This document shows, piece after piece, positions 14,704 to 21,324 of a stretch of 21,324 bases of DNA. Within the stretch, counting starts at the first letter, position 1, and every line of letters starts with the position of its first letter. A program made the translations under genes and the position numbers. This stretch comes from a virus: IMG/VR virus record IMGVR_UViG_3300046529_000047, positions 1 through 21,324 of that record. The stretch is one strand, 5' to 3'. The notes beneath the pieces are model-generated. The model was given only the letters and a program-made list of their open reading frames with translations, did not search any database and was not told where the DNA came from.

Positions 14704-15552
14704 TCAGTTGTCCAGTCCGGGGATGATGCTTTGCGCTGTGCATCTGCAGTTCGGCAGTTCGCCCGGCCAGATGTATTCGCCGTCGATCAAACATCCCTTC
14801 GCGATGTCGTAAATCTTTCCCTTGCCGCCGTCTGCCTGACTGGCTGCAACATGGGACTGGCGCGGATGCTTACCGCCATGCGAGTGGCGCCAATGCGCCT
14901 GCGTGATGCCGAGTTCCGCCTGACGCGTGCGGTTGATTACTGCGGTCATCTTGTTGGCTTGGTCGCGCGCGATAAAAGCGGCCCGGCGTTTCGTGACGCC
15001 ATATCGCTTGGTCAGTTCTTCGGTCAGATCACCGAGGTTGCGGCCTTGGGTCATTGACCGCATGACGAGACCTTCGACGTCGCTCAGATGCTGCTGAGCG
15101 ATGCTCTTGATCAGCCCGACGTTCTCGCCCACTGCGGCCTGCATGGCATTGTTGACGTCAGCCGTTGTCTTGAACTTGACTGTGAATCCGGCGCTCTTAA
15201 GGATTGACTCCAACTGAACGTCCGTTGCTCCGGCCGCCCGGTCGACAAAATACTGGGCGAGTTCGTCGGCGCCCTTGTCGAACGCCTTCATCCAGCGCCG
15301 CGACATACGGTGGATCGCCCGGCGCATGGCGTTAGCGGGGCTGCCGTCGCGGAAAGACTCGAATCCGGCGTCCTGTGCTAGGCTAGGCGGTGGGTTTGCC
15401 CGGTATTGAGCGGTGATCCAGTAGCTGAGCGACTTGTGAAGCGCGTCCACCCATTTCTGTAGCGCGCGGTTATACGACGCCTCAATACCAGCGTTTGCCC
15501 GCACCGGCCGCAGGACAACATCCTTGCCGGTCGGAGAAACGAGCTTTGCCAT
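14704..15552 (-). CDS. Minor head protein (Mu gpF / SPP1 gp7-like)
   Basis: A 282-residue protein, ATG at 15552. The C-terminal third carries the Mu F-type head morphogenesis domain: RNLGDLTEELTKRYGVTKRRAAFIARDQANKM (about 170-202), QAHWRHSHGGKHPRQSHVA and the closing GEYIWPGELPNCRCTAQSI with the conserved P.LPNCRC. These proteins bind the portal and are packaged in small numbers. The gene follows the portal, as usual, but here 250 bases separate the two and hold a plus-strand gene. No minus-strand Shine-Dalgarno is seen before the ATG, while the plus-strand gene's AGGAG overlaps this region, so starts of both genes lie 11 bases apart, back to back. Confidence 0.88.
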   Translation of the reverse strand: MAKLVSPTGKDVVLRPVRANAGIEASYNRALQKWVDALHKSLSYWITAQYRANPPPSLAQDAGFESFRDGSPANAMRRAIHRMSRRWMKAFDKGADELAQYFVDRAAGATDVQLESILKSAGFTVKFKTTADVNNAMQAAVGENVGLIKSIAQQHLSDVEGLVMRSMTQGRNLGDLTEELTKRYGVTKRRAAFIARDQANKMTAVINRTRQAELGITQAHWRHSHGGKHPRQSHVAASQADGGKGKIYDIAKGCLIDGEYIWPGELPNCRCTAQSIIPGLDN

Positions 15553-15563
15553 CAGGAGCCAGA

Positions 15564-15812
15564 ATGAAAGAAGGAATTGCGGTCGACTATGTCGGCTACG
15601 ACCACGAAGAGCCGCAGCGCGTCGTGGTCTATGTCGGCGAGAACGACGAATACTCGGCGCGCTTTAACCTGTCTGATCTGCTTGATACCGAGCTGGACAT
15701 GTTCAAGCTGAAAAGCGGCCTGACAGACAGTGCCGGCAAGCCGCGTTTCGATGCGATGGAGTTGGAGCTAACCGAAATGGTCAGGCGAATCAGGGCGATC
15801 AAGTACGGCTAG
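15564..15812 (+). CDS. Small plus-strand gene inside the minus-strand head operon, unknown
   Basis: 82 residues from ATG 15564, with CAGGAG at 15552-15557 and a 6-base spacer, a strong ribosome binding site. The frame is open further upstream to 15495, but that part antisense-overlaps the minor head gene and has no site. The protein is acidic and mixed alpha/beta: MKEGIAVDYVGYDHEEPQRV, VYVGENDEYSARFNLSDLLD, then FKLKSGLTDSAGKPRFDAME and ELTEMVRRIRAIKYG. No family is recognised. It exactly fills the gap between portal and minor head, which otherwise has no gene. Its TAG stop and the portal's TAG share one CTAG (15809-15812). Opposite orientation suggests a moron-like gene with its own control; no clear promoter is seen. 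Confidence 0.8.
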   Translation: MKEGIAVDYVGYDHEEPQRVVVYVGENDEYSARFNLSDLLDTELDMFKLKSGLTDSAGKPRFDAMELELTEMVRRIRAIKYG

Positions 15813-17377
15813 ACCGTCTCTTCCTCGCCTTCTTCCTGCTCATTGCCGGTCAGCTTCTCGGCATGAACCTCTAGGCCAACCTCAGGATTCGGCGGCTCAG
15901 GCATCAGGCTCAGGTCGAGCCCCGCATAGGGAGAATCAACTTCACCCGCCACGCGACTCCGGCTTTCTTCCGGCGCGATTACTGCGGCGCCGATCAGAAC
16001 CGCATCCGTATCGGCCTCGACCTTCCGGATATTCGCGCGCTTCTCTTCATCCATCGTGCGCATCGGCTCCCATTCGAAACCAATCTCGGGATCGATTTCG
16101 CCGAAGAGCGATAGCTGAACGACGTTCAGGATCTTCGACAGGTGCGGCGTGTAGATCTGCTGATTGGCCGATAGTGTGTCTTGGAAGACCTCAATCTCAC
16201 CGTCTGACGTGGCGTTCAGGCCGCTCGGCGTAATGCCGGTCAGATAGACCAGAGGCAACCCGGTCGGCGCGCACATCTGCTCCTGGCTTTGCGCCTGAAG
16301 CTTGTCCAGACTACCCAGCGGGGCAGAGATGTTGTCGAACTCTTCGTCGCTCTTGCTGATCGCATTGACGCCGTGATTGTCACGGGTCAAATTGAACAGG
16401 CTCATCCGGTTGTAGAAGTTAGACAAACCTTCTGCATTGGTGAGTTGCGACATGTCCGTCTTGAGCGTCCACACCGTGAAGGCGTGGATCAGATCAGATA
16501 CGGACTGACGCGTACGAAGCCAGTTATCGACGTACGGCTTGATCATCTGCGACAGCGACAGGCCCGCAAACGCATACGCCGGCTTGAGGATGTCGGGCAC
16601 TTCCCGCGTGACGACCGTCAACAGGCGGCTGGAGTGAATCTCCTTGCCCATGACGAACCAACTCGTCGGCTTGTAGAACGTCGTATCCAGCGGGTCGTTG
16701 GCGTTGTACCGGTTCGGGTATGACCAGTTCGGATCGATGACCGTCAGGCGCTTGATGGCACCCAGGCCGATCTTTGCCGGCGATTCGACCAGCTCCGTCT
16801 TCAACTCAGCCGTGTCGATCTGGTCCGAGACCATACCGACGTCGATGAAGATCTGCGAGCGACCGAAGAATCCATCCTGCTCAATCGCTTCGCGGAACTT
16901 GGCCTGCACATTCAGGCGCTTGAATTCGGCTTCGATCTTCTTGATCTTGTCCGACTTGTCTACTTCGCCCGACGCCTTGATCTTGACCCACTTGCGGGTC
17001 ATTTCCCGCGCGTAGACCTCAGCGGGCTTACGGAACTCGGGTATCTGCGCCCAGTTGGCAAGCGCAACGAAGCCGGGGAAAGCATAGCCCTGCTCGAATG
17101 CCGTATTGATGTTGTCCAACAGACCGAAACTGAGGGCGGAGCTTTCGCTGTAGCCCGCGTCCATCGCGATCTTGGCGCCAGTCCGCTCAGGGGGCAGAAC
17201 GCCCTTGAGCGGCTCGTAGGGGCGAAACAATTGCTCTTTGTTGACCTTCGTCGCCGGCTTAGCGCGCATCGCCAGCAATGCATCAAACGTCACCTTCATT
17301 GCCGCAGACTTCGCCGGCGCGATGGGCGCGACGTGCTGCGCGGCCATCTGGGCTTTTTTGCGTTGTCTGCGGTTCAT
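15809..17377 (-). CDS. Portal protein (DUF1073 family)
   Basis: A 522-residue protein, ATG at 17377 overlapping the terminase stop (ATGA). The first 40 residues are basic and Ala-rich. From about 85 on it carries the DUF1073 portal pattern: FPGFVALANWAQIPEFRKPAE, DGFFGRSQIFIDVG, ELVESPAKIGLGAIKRLTVIDPNW, GKEIHSSRLLTVVTREVPDIL, CAPTGLPLVYLTGITPSGLNAT and FQDTLSANQQIYTPHL. The C-terminal 70 residues are acidic and end EEGEEETV. Twelve copies would form the DNA entry ring at one capsid vertex. Order terminase-portal-minor head fits. The Acb1 anti-CBASS family was named partly from DUF1073-bearing proteins; nothing here points to more than the portal function. Confidence 0.9.
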   Translation of the reverse strand: MNRRQRKKAQMAAQHVAPIAPAKSAAMKVTFDALLAMRAKPATKVNKEQLFRPYEPLKGVLPPERTGAKIAMDAGYSESSALSFGLLDNINTAFEQGYAFPGFVALANWAQIPEFRKPAEVYAREMTRKWVKIKASGEVDKSDKIKKIEAEFKRLNVQAKFREAIEQDGFFGRSQIFIDVGMVSDQIDTAELKTELVESPAKIGLGAIKRLTVIDPNWSYPNRYNANDPLDTTFYKPTSWFVMGKEIHSSRLLTVVTREVPDILKPAYAFAGLSLSQMIKPYVDNWLRTRQSVSDLIHAFTVWTLKTDMSQLTNAEGLSNFYNRMSLFNLTRDNHGVNAISKSDEEFDNISAPLGSLDKLQAQSQEQMCAPTGLPLVYLTGITPSGLNATSDGEIEVFQDTLSANQQIYTPHLSKILNVVQLSLFGEIDPEIGFEWEPMRTMDEEKRANIRKVEADTDAVLIGAAVIAPEESRSRVAGEVDSPYAGLDLSLMPEPPNPEVGLEVHAEKLTGNEQEEGEEETV

Positions 17378-18798
17378 CGAGTGTGACCCATGCGGGCGAG
17401 TTGTTTGAGAGCGTCTTGCGATATCTGCATGGGCTCAAGACCGGGAGCAAATATCATCACGAAGGCATCAGCCAGGTTCGGCGACGCAACCTCACGTTTC
17501 GCCAGATCCTTTTTGCTTTCAACCTTGACCTTGCCGTTGTTGTCGTAGTCCCGCTTGGGCGTGGACAACTCGTCAATCAACTGGTCGAGATAGGGAAGGT
17601 CGCTCGAGATGCTGATCATCTCGTCGTCGCTGAACTTCTCGCCCTTGCGGATAGCGTTGTAGGTATTGCGGAACCGATCGGCGACCAGCCACCATGTCTG
17701 GGCCTTCAGATTCAGGAACATGTCCTTGTTCTTCGTGCCCGTCTGGTATTCGGCGTCGGGCTTGAACACCGCGGCGCCAGCGTTGAACTTCTGATACTGG
17801 ATGCGACCGTCGACGACTGTGGAGTTCAGTTCGCCGAACTTGGCGCCTGCGCTTGCGCCGACACCAATAGAGTCGTACGTGACCGCCGCGCTGCGCTCCT
17901 GAGCGGCCTTCCAGACGCGAGTACAGGACTTGAGTAATTCGTCCTCACCAGCCTTCCAGAGGTCTGCCCACGACACCACAGAGCCATGCGCATACACATT
18001 TGCGCACTTGTCCGAGCCAGAATCGGCAATGTCGTAACCGATGCGCTTGCGGCCCGAGGCTTCGAACCCTAGCACCTTGTGTGCATCGATCGCGGCCATG
18101 ATCCACGAACGCTTGATGATCGAATCGTCGTCGTTGTCCTTTGGGACGCCGAGGTAGATATGCGCGAACTCGTCTTCGTCTTCGTCCCTGGCTGCGGCGA
18201 TGACATCCAGCATCGTCTGCGACAGGAACGGATTCTCGTCGTAGTTGATGAGCCGGACTAATGTTCCAGGGGGCGGATTGATAACGAAACGACGATATGC
18301 GAAATCCGTCGCGAGCCGCGGGTTGAACACAATCCAGACCTGCGAGCCCTGTTTGCGGATCGTCGCCTCAAGGATCTTCCACTGCTCCTCGGTGAGGTTG
18401 TGGCCTTCCTCTATCCAGAGGACGTCGATACCTTCCAGCGACTTGATTTCGTCGATCGACCGCCACAAGCCATAAAACAGGAACTCGGCGCCCGTCTTGC
18501 GCCCGATGATCTTGTTGTCGAGCACCCGGAACTGGCTGCTCAGCCCGAACCGGTCAATCTGGTTCTTGAGCAGGGTATATACCGACTCCTCAATCTTGTT
18601 CTGAAACTGACGGACACAGAGAAAACGTAACTTTGCGTTGCTGGCCAGATATGTCGCGAACCCTGCTGCATCCCATGACTTGGACGATGCACGACCGCCA
18701 TACAGGACACGGTTCCGTACCGGCTTATCACCGACTATCTTTGCCGCCCAGAAGGCGCGCAGAACCGGATTCAGCGTCGGCGGGCTAGCTTGCTCCAT
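17374..18798 (-). CDS. terL: Terminase large subunit (ATPase/nuclease)
   Basis: I use ATG 18798 (474 residues, 14-base overlap with the small subunit gene); a GTG at 18840 would add 14 residues and a 56-base overlap. Residue numbers here follow the longer form. The N-terminal ATPase has GGRASSKSW (48-56, Walker A of the PBSX/Terminase_3 type), LWIEEGHNL (141-149, Walker B with catalytic Glu) and VFNP (171-174, coupling motif). The nuclease half has candidate metal-binding acids in GYDIADSG (D270), TYDSIGVG (D323) and NLADAFVM (D458). The motor pumps DNA into the prohead through the portal encoded next. Headful packaging is possible but not shown. Confidence 0.93.
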   Translation of the reverse strand: MEQASPPTLNPVLRAFWAAKIVGDKPVRNRVLYGGRASSKSWDAAGFATYLASNAKLRFLCVRQFQNKIEESVYTLLKNQIDRFGLSSQFRVLDNKIIGRKTGAEFLFYGLWRSIDEIKSLEGIDVLWIEEGHNLTEEQWKILEATIRKQGSQVWIVFNPRLATDFAYRRFVINPPPGTLVRLINYDENPFLSQTMLDVIAAARDEDEDEFAHIYLGVPKDNDDDSIIKRSWIMAAIDAHKVLGFEASGRKRIGYDIADSGSDKCANVYAHGSVVSWADLWKAGEDELLKSCTRVWKAAQERSAAVTYDSIGVGASAGAKFGELNSTVVDGRIQYQKFNAGAAVFKPDAEYQTGTKNKDMFLNLKAQTWWLVADRFRNTYNAIRKGEKFSDDEMISISSDLPYLDQLIDELSTPKRDYDNNGKVKVESKKDLAKREVASPNLADAFVMIFAPGLEPMQISQDALKQLARMGHTR

Positions 18799-19399
18799 AG
18801 AAGTGATCGAGGCTCGTTGGTACGTCTTCGCCCGGGCCACCTTGCTCGACGGTCAGCCCATAAGCTTCGCGTTCAAGCGCCACCAGCGTTTTCAGCGTCT
18901 CTGCCAGCTTCTTCATGCTGTCTATGCGACCTGCGCTGGAGATGACCTTCATGTACAGGTCATTGCGCTTGTCATTACCGCGGTCATCCGGCGAACGAAG
19001 AATCTCGCCAAGTTGCTCGAACAACTCACGGTTCTCGGTGACCTGCTCAAGTTCGTCCAGCATCGCCATTGCGAGGCGGCGGGACTTGGCAATGTCTTTG
19101 CGATGAGCGAGTCGGATGCCCGCGATGACTTCCGCGTTGGCCTCGACAATCGCCCGGTCAGTTACCGCCTGTTCCGTGGTAACCGAGGTGGTAACCGTGC
19201 GCGTGGTAACTAGCTGCTCAGCCTTATCCTGTATGCGTTTGCTGAGATCGCGCACCCATCCGTCGCGCTTCGCACGCTTGGCGATAGCCACATGCGACAC
19301 GCCTTGTGATGCCGCAATCTCCCGCACCGACAACAAGCCGGCCCGGTAGTCGGCTTCAATGCGCTCCCAGTCCGGCGCGGCTTTCTTTGGCTGCGCCAT
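18785..19399 (-). CDS. terS: Terminase small subunit
   Basis: A 204-residue protein, ATG at 19399 with AAGG seven bases upstream. Residues about 10-50 form a helix-turn-helix (WERIEADYRAGLLSVREIA, then SQGVSHVAIAKRAKRDGW) of the type that binds the packaging site. A long helical middle region (KRIQDKAEQLVTTRTVTTS, then HRKDIAKSRRLAMAMLDELE) would mediate ring formation. The C-terminus (LVALEREAYGLTVEQGGPG) is the typical segment that contacts the large subunit. It sits directly before terL and overlaps it. Cos or pac site type cannot be read from the window. Confidence 0.85.
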   Translation of the reverse strand: MAQPKKAAPDWERIEADYRAGLLSVREIAASQGVSHVAIAKRAKRDGWVRDLSKRIQDKAEQLVTTRTVTTSVTTEQAVTDRAIVEANAEVIAGIRLAHRKDIAKSRRLAMAMLDELEQVTENRELFEQLGEILRSPDDRGNDKRNDLYMKVISSAGRIDSMKKLAETLKTLVALEREAYGLTVEQGGPGEDVPTSLDHFYGAS

Positions 19400-19454
19400 G
19401 TTTAACCTTGAGTGATTTGTTTCTTGCGGCTCGCGGGCGCTTGGAGGAATTTAC

Positions 19455-20630
19455 TCAAGCCGCCTCAAACATCTCAGGCGTGACCGTATTGCGAGCCACC
19501 TGCCCGTATTTCTCGTGATAGGTGATCGCAGTAGCCGACCGCTCCGAGATCCAGCCACCGCGGGCCGCGTAGGCGTCGCGTGCGGCGATCGTCGGATGCT
19601 GGATGACGGTCATTCCCGAATGCTCTTTCTCTTCGATGTGGTGCCGGTGCCCTGTATGGCACACGCGTTTCAGTGTATTGCCCCAGATCTTCGGGAACTG
19701 GCTGGCGAAGAGAAGCGGCAGATCGTCGTTCTTCTTCATATGCCCGTGGTGAAACGCCAGCATGGTTTGACCGTGCTGATAGGCGTAGTAGGGCAGCTCA
19801 GACTCCACAACCTGAACGCGGGGCTCGTTCTCGTACAAAGCCTTGAACATGGCGCGAAGCCAGATGCTAGATGACATGTCGTGATTGCCTTCCGCCATCA
19901 GGACGACAACCGTTTCATGCTTCACCAAGGCGAAGTCGACAATCCGGCGCAGGATGCGAATGGCGGTTCCCACCAGCTTCGAGAAGCGGCCGTCCTGGTC
20001 GAGAACGTGCCCATGCATCGGCGTCACCGGCATCAGACCGTTACTGCCGTCCGAATGCAGGAAGTCGCCGAGCTGGTTGATAAATCCAACCTTTGCATTG
20101 GGTGCGGCATTGACCATGTGGGCGAAAGCTGCAGTCAGTGTTTGCTCTGCGATCTTCAGATCCCAGTCCGCTCCGCCTTCAAATCGCCACGCGAGGGCGC
20201 CCACATGACAGTCCGTCAGTGTGTAGACGTTGCAGAGGGCGGCATCTACTCCAGCAGGCACCGGCGCAGCATGAACGCGCGGCAGCGTTTCCGCCATCGC
20301 AGCGCATGCCTCGCGGAAGATTGCCTCCTGCCGATCGTGGTCAATCTGGCTCTTTACCCATTGGCCAGTGAGAACGCCGTCCTTGTTGAAATAGGAGGAG
20401 ACGCCTTTTGTCAGGAAGCCATCGGGCACGACCCGAGTCATGTGGCACTCTGGCGCATACCCCATCTTTGCTGCTTTCTTCTTCAGCGCGGCGAGGGCAT
20501 TCCCGATCGTGCCGTGACTCAGGCCCAACTCAGCAGCGGCTTTCCGCTCGGAGCCCAGCCGATCTACGACCTCGAGGAATTCGAGTTGCCTCGGCGTGGC
20601 AAACTGGCGAAGGTTTTCGTCTATTGCCAC
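19455..20630 (-). CDS. Helix-turn-helix / calcineurin-like metallophosphoesterase protein
   Basis: 391 residues with a GTG start at 20630, preceded by a strong GAGGGG five bases away. Residues about 8-55 are a helix-turn-helix (TPRQLEFLEVVDRLGSERKAA, ELGLSHGTIGNALAALKKKA). Residues 135-335 carry the five metallophosphoesterase blocks: TDCHVG (139-144), QLGDFLHSD (GD at 188-189), EGNHD (247-251), FHHGHM (293-298) and CHTGHRHH (324-331). All metal ligands appear intact, so it should hydrolyse a phosphoester, substrate unknown. Phage genes of this two-domain type occur near terminases. A DNA repair, nuclease or regulatory role is possible; none is shown. It lies nine bases after a Cys-rich gene and before terS. 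Confidence 0.85.
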   Translation of the reverse strand: MAIDENLRQFATPRQLEFLEVVDRLGSERKAAAELGLSHGTIGNALAALKKKAAKMGYAPECHMTRVVPDGFLTKGVSSYFNKDGVLTGQWVKSQIDHDRQEAIFREACAAMAETLPRVHAAPVPAGVDAALCNVYTLTDCHVGALAWRFEGGADWDLKIAEQTLTAAFAHMVNAAPNAKVGFINQLGDFLHSDGSNGLMPVTPMHGHVLDQDGRFSKLVGTAIRILRRIVDFALVKHETVVVLMAEGNHDMSSSIWLRAMFKALYENEPRVQVVESELPYYAYQHGQTMLAFHHGHMKKNDDLPLLFASQFPKIWGNTLKRVCHTGHRHHIEEKEHSGMTVIQHPTIAARDAYAARGGWISERSATAITYHEKYGQVARNTVTPEMFEAA

Positions 20631-20639
20631 GGCTTCCCC

Positions 20640-20849
20640 TCAAGAGCTTAGTTTTGGACTGAATTCACCGCATGCGTCCGTCACATGTACGATGGGCCAG
20701 CAGCTATCTACGTGCGCGCCCTCCGCATCGAATGACGGGACGGGCGGGTAACGCCGGCAGTGAATCAGATCACCGAACGCTGCGTGCTTGCAGGACTTAC
20801 AAGTACTCGTCGGCTCCTCGATCACCGCTGCTTTGGCTTTTCGAGGCAT
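20640..20849 (-). CDS. Small Cys-rich (putative zinc-binding) protein
   Basis: A 69-residue protein, ATG at 20849, first minus-strand gene of the cluster. After a basic N-terminus (MPRKAKAAVIEEP) it has CKSCKHA (residues 17-20), HCRRYPPVPSF (Cys31), SCWPIV (Cys50) and ACGEFSP (Cys60). The spacing C-x2-C, CRRYPP, WP and CGEF recalls small phage and bacterial proteins with a presumed zinc or iron-sulfur site; function unknown. The next gene starts nine bases after its stop. No strong Shine-Dalgarno is seen before the ATG. Confidence 0.72.
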   Translation of the reverse strand: MPRKAKAAVIEEPTSTCKSCKHAAFGDLIHCRRYPPVPSFDAEGAHVDSCWPIVHVTDACGEFSPKLSS

Positions 20850-20865
20850 GGACGGTACCGGATGT

Positions 20866-20893
20866 AAAAAAGCCCATGCCTTTCAGCGCGGGC
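20866..20893 (-). terminator. Possible terminator or leader attenuator upstream of the Cys-rich gene
   Basis: On the minus strand GCCC (20890-20893) pairs with GGGC (20872-20875), with two more GC pairs inside beyond an AT bulge, followed by TTTTTT (20866-20871). The stem is weaker than the other terminators here. Since it precedes the first gene of the operon, it could end an incoming transcript or act as a leader attenuator for late transcription. Confidence 0.4.
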
Positions 20894-20895
20894 GA

Positions 20896-20912
20896 CTAGC
20901 AGGGGAAGCTAG
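20896..20912. repeat. Short hairpin CTAGC/GCTAG
   Basis: CTAGC (20896-20900) and GCTAG (20908-20912) are a perfect 5-bp inverted repeat with a 7-base loop, next to the possible terminator. Small and of unknown meaning. Confidence 0.4.
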
Positions 20913-21001
20913 TGGGAATTGGGTGAAGGCTTGACGCTTGGCCCGCATGGCGCAGTGGCTCCCTATCGGGACGCGCGGCCAACTCTGCCTTACCTTCGTG
21001 G

Positions 21002-21289
21002 ATGGCGGCTGACCAGAACGGTCGTCAACTCAATTCGGATTTGTGCACAACCCGATTTGATACCCGGAGTTTCACCGGTATGAGCCAGTCGCCATGCATG
21101 AAAGCCGTCCGTTGTGCCGCAGGGGTGGACGAAGCCCGGATGTTACGGCGGGTTGAGGGCGATGGCCACATCTCCGCGGCTTTTGCGCTTTACCCTTGCT
21201 CTGCTCACCCTCACGACTGGCGGCTCAACCCTATAAGGTGGGCTCGTGCCAGCGACGCGTACTGGCATACGCGGAGCCGCCATGCGTGA
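21002..21289 (+). CDS. Possible plus-strand leader ORF (uncertain)
   Basis: A 95-codon frame from ATG 21002 to TGA 21289. Its product includes MAADQNGRQLNSDLCTTRFD, CAAGVDEARMLRRVEGDGH and a Trp/Arg-rich end WARASDAYWHTRSRHA. The stop overlaps the ATG (21282) of a second plus-strand frame in another register, an arrangement suited to coupling. The wording RMLRRVEGDGHISAAFALYP and the ending RHA recall leader-like ORFs upstream of regulatory genes in enterobacterial prophages (Ash-type regions), but this is from memory and unverified. No good Shine-Dalgarno precedes the ATG. It may equally be chance in a structured noncoding region. Confidence 0.3.
   Translation: MAADQNGRQLNSDLCTTRFDTRSFTGMSQSPCMKAVRCAAGVDEARMLRRVEGDGHISAAFALYPCSAHPHDWRLNPIRWARASDAYWHTRSRHA
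21041..21050. promoter_or_regulatory. Perfect 10-bp palindrome, candidate operator
   Basis: TTGTGCACAA is a perfect palindrome, and its flanks TCGG and CCGA extend the dyad with a one-base asymmetry. It lies between the minus-strand operon and the plus-strand frame at the right edge, where a repressor binding site would be expected. No paired copy was found. Confidence 0.35.
21220..21281. repeat. Nested inverted repeat before the right-edge plus-strand start
   Basis: GGCGGCTC (21220-21227) and GAGCCGCC (21274-21281) form an 8-bp stem. Inside, TGCCAG and CTGGCA form a 6-bp stem with a 9-base loop, or alternatively GCGTA/TACGC pair. The right arm contains the GGAG that would serve as ribosome binding site for ATG 21282, so folding would hide it. 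Confidence 0.6.
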
Positions 21290-21324
21290 AGATGCTCTAG
21301 GGCTACCAAATCAGCGATTCCGCC
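21282..21324 (+). CDS. Start of a plus-strand gene cut by the right edge
   Basis: ATG at 21282 with GGAG (21273-21276) five bases upstream opens a frame with no stop to the window end: MREDALGLPNQRFR. Only 14 residues are visible, too few to name. Its direction is opposite to the structural operon, so 20850-21281 would be a divergent intergenic region. The competing minus-strand frame open from the edge (ending near 21208) cannot be excluded as the tail of another gene. Confidence 0.4.
   Translation, partial: MREDALGLPNQRFR

Noticed and set aside
15809-17377. Acb1-type anti-CBASS activity of the DUF1073 protein
   Set aside because: The length, order and motifs are those of a portal; no separate phosphoesterase domain is visible.
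21208-21324. Minus-strand frame open from the right edge (C-terminal fragment)
   Set aside because: It has only 38 codons, no recognisable motif, and overlaps the inverted repeat and the plus-strand start with a ribosome binding site. It cannot be excluded without more sequence.
1-21324. tRNA genes, CRISPR arrays, insertion sequences, integrase or att sites
   Set aside because: None was seen on either strand; repeats found are short inverted repeats only.

Overview
The window carries the packaging, head, neck and tail genes of a contractile-tailed (myovirus-type) phage or prophage. Its host is probably a high-GC beta-proteobacterium. The GC-rich base use and the gene set (DUF1073 portal, DUF2213 protease, DUF2184 capsid, DUF4054 connector, DUF3383 sheath, DUF3277 tube) suggest a Burkholderia/Ralstonia/Xanthomonas-type phage. 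This assignment comes from recognising protein families by eye; no database was searched. The sequence alone does not show whether it is a free phage or a prophage: no integrase, att site or host gene is visible.

Almost everything is transcribed right to left (minus strand). From the right come a small Cys-rich protein, a helix-turn-helix/metallophosphoesterase protein, the small and large terminase subunits and the portal. Next are a Mu gpF-type minor head protein, three small genes (64, 96 and 52 aa), a NUDIX-prohead protease/scaffold fusion, a cement protein and the major capsid protein. Then come five head-completion and neck genes, the tail sheath, an intruding HNH homing endonuclease and the tail tube. 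The tail tip follows: a tail assembly chaperone with a -1 frameshift extension, a tape measure with a lysozyme domain, a Dit-like baseplate protein, a baseplate plug, a hub, and a Gp138_N spike cut by the left edge. Genes are packed tightly, with ATGA, TGATG, TAATG and TGATATG junctions, which implies translational coupling.

Five departures from a plain late operon stand out. (1) One plus-strand gene (15564-15812) with a strong ribosome binding site sits between portal and minor head. (2) Hairpin-plus-T-run elements lie immediately before the capsid, sheath and tube genes and behind the capsid gene. (3) An HNH gene sits between sheath and tube, with its ribosome binding site in a hairpin loop. 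(4) The prohead protease carries an intact NUDIX domain. (5) The last ~475 bases (20850-21324) have no minus-strand gene. They look like a divergent control region holding inverted repeats, an operator-like palindrome, a possible plus-strand leader ORF and the start of a plus-strand gene at the right edge.

No tRNA, rRNA, CRISPR array, insertion sequence or lysis cassette was recognised.
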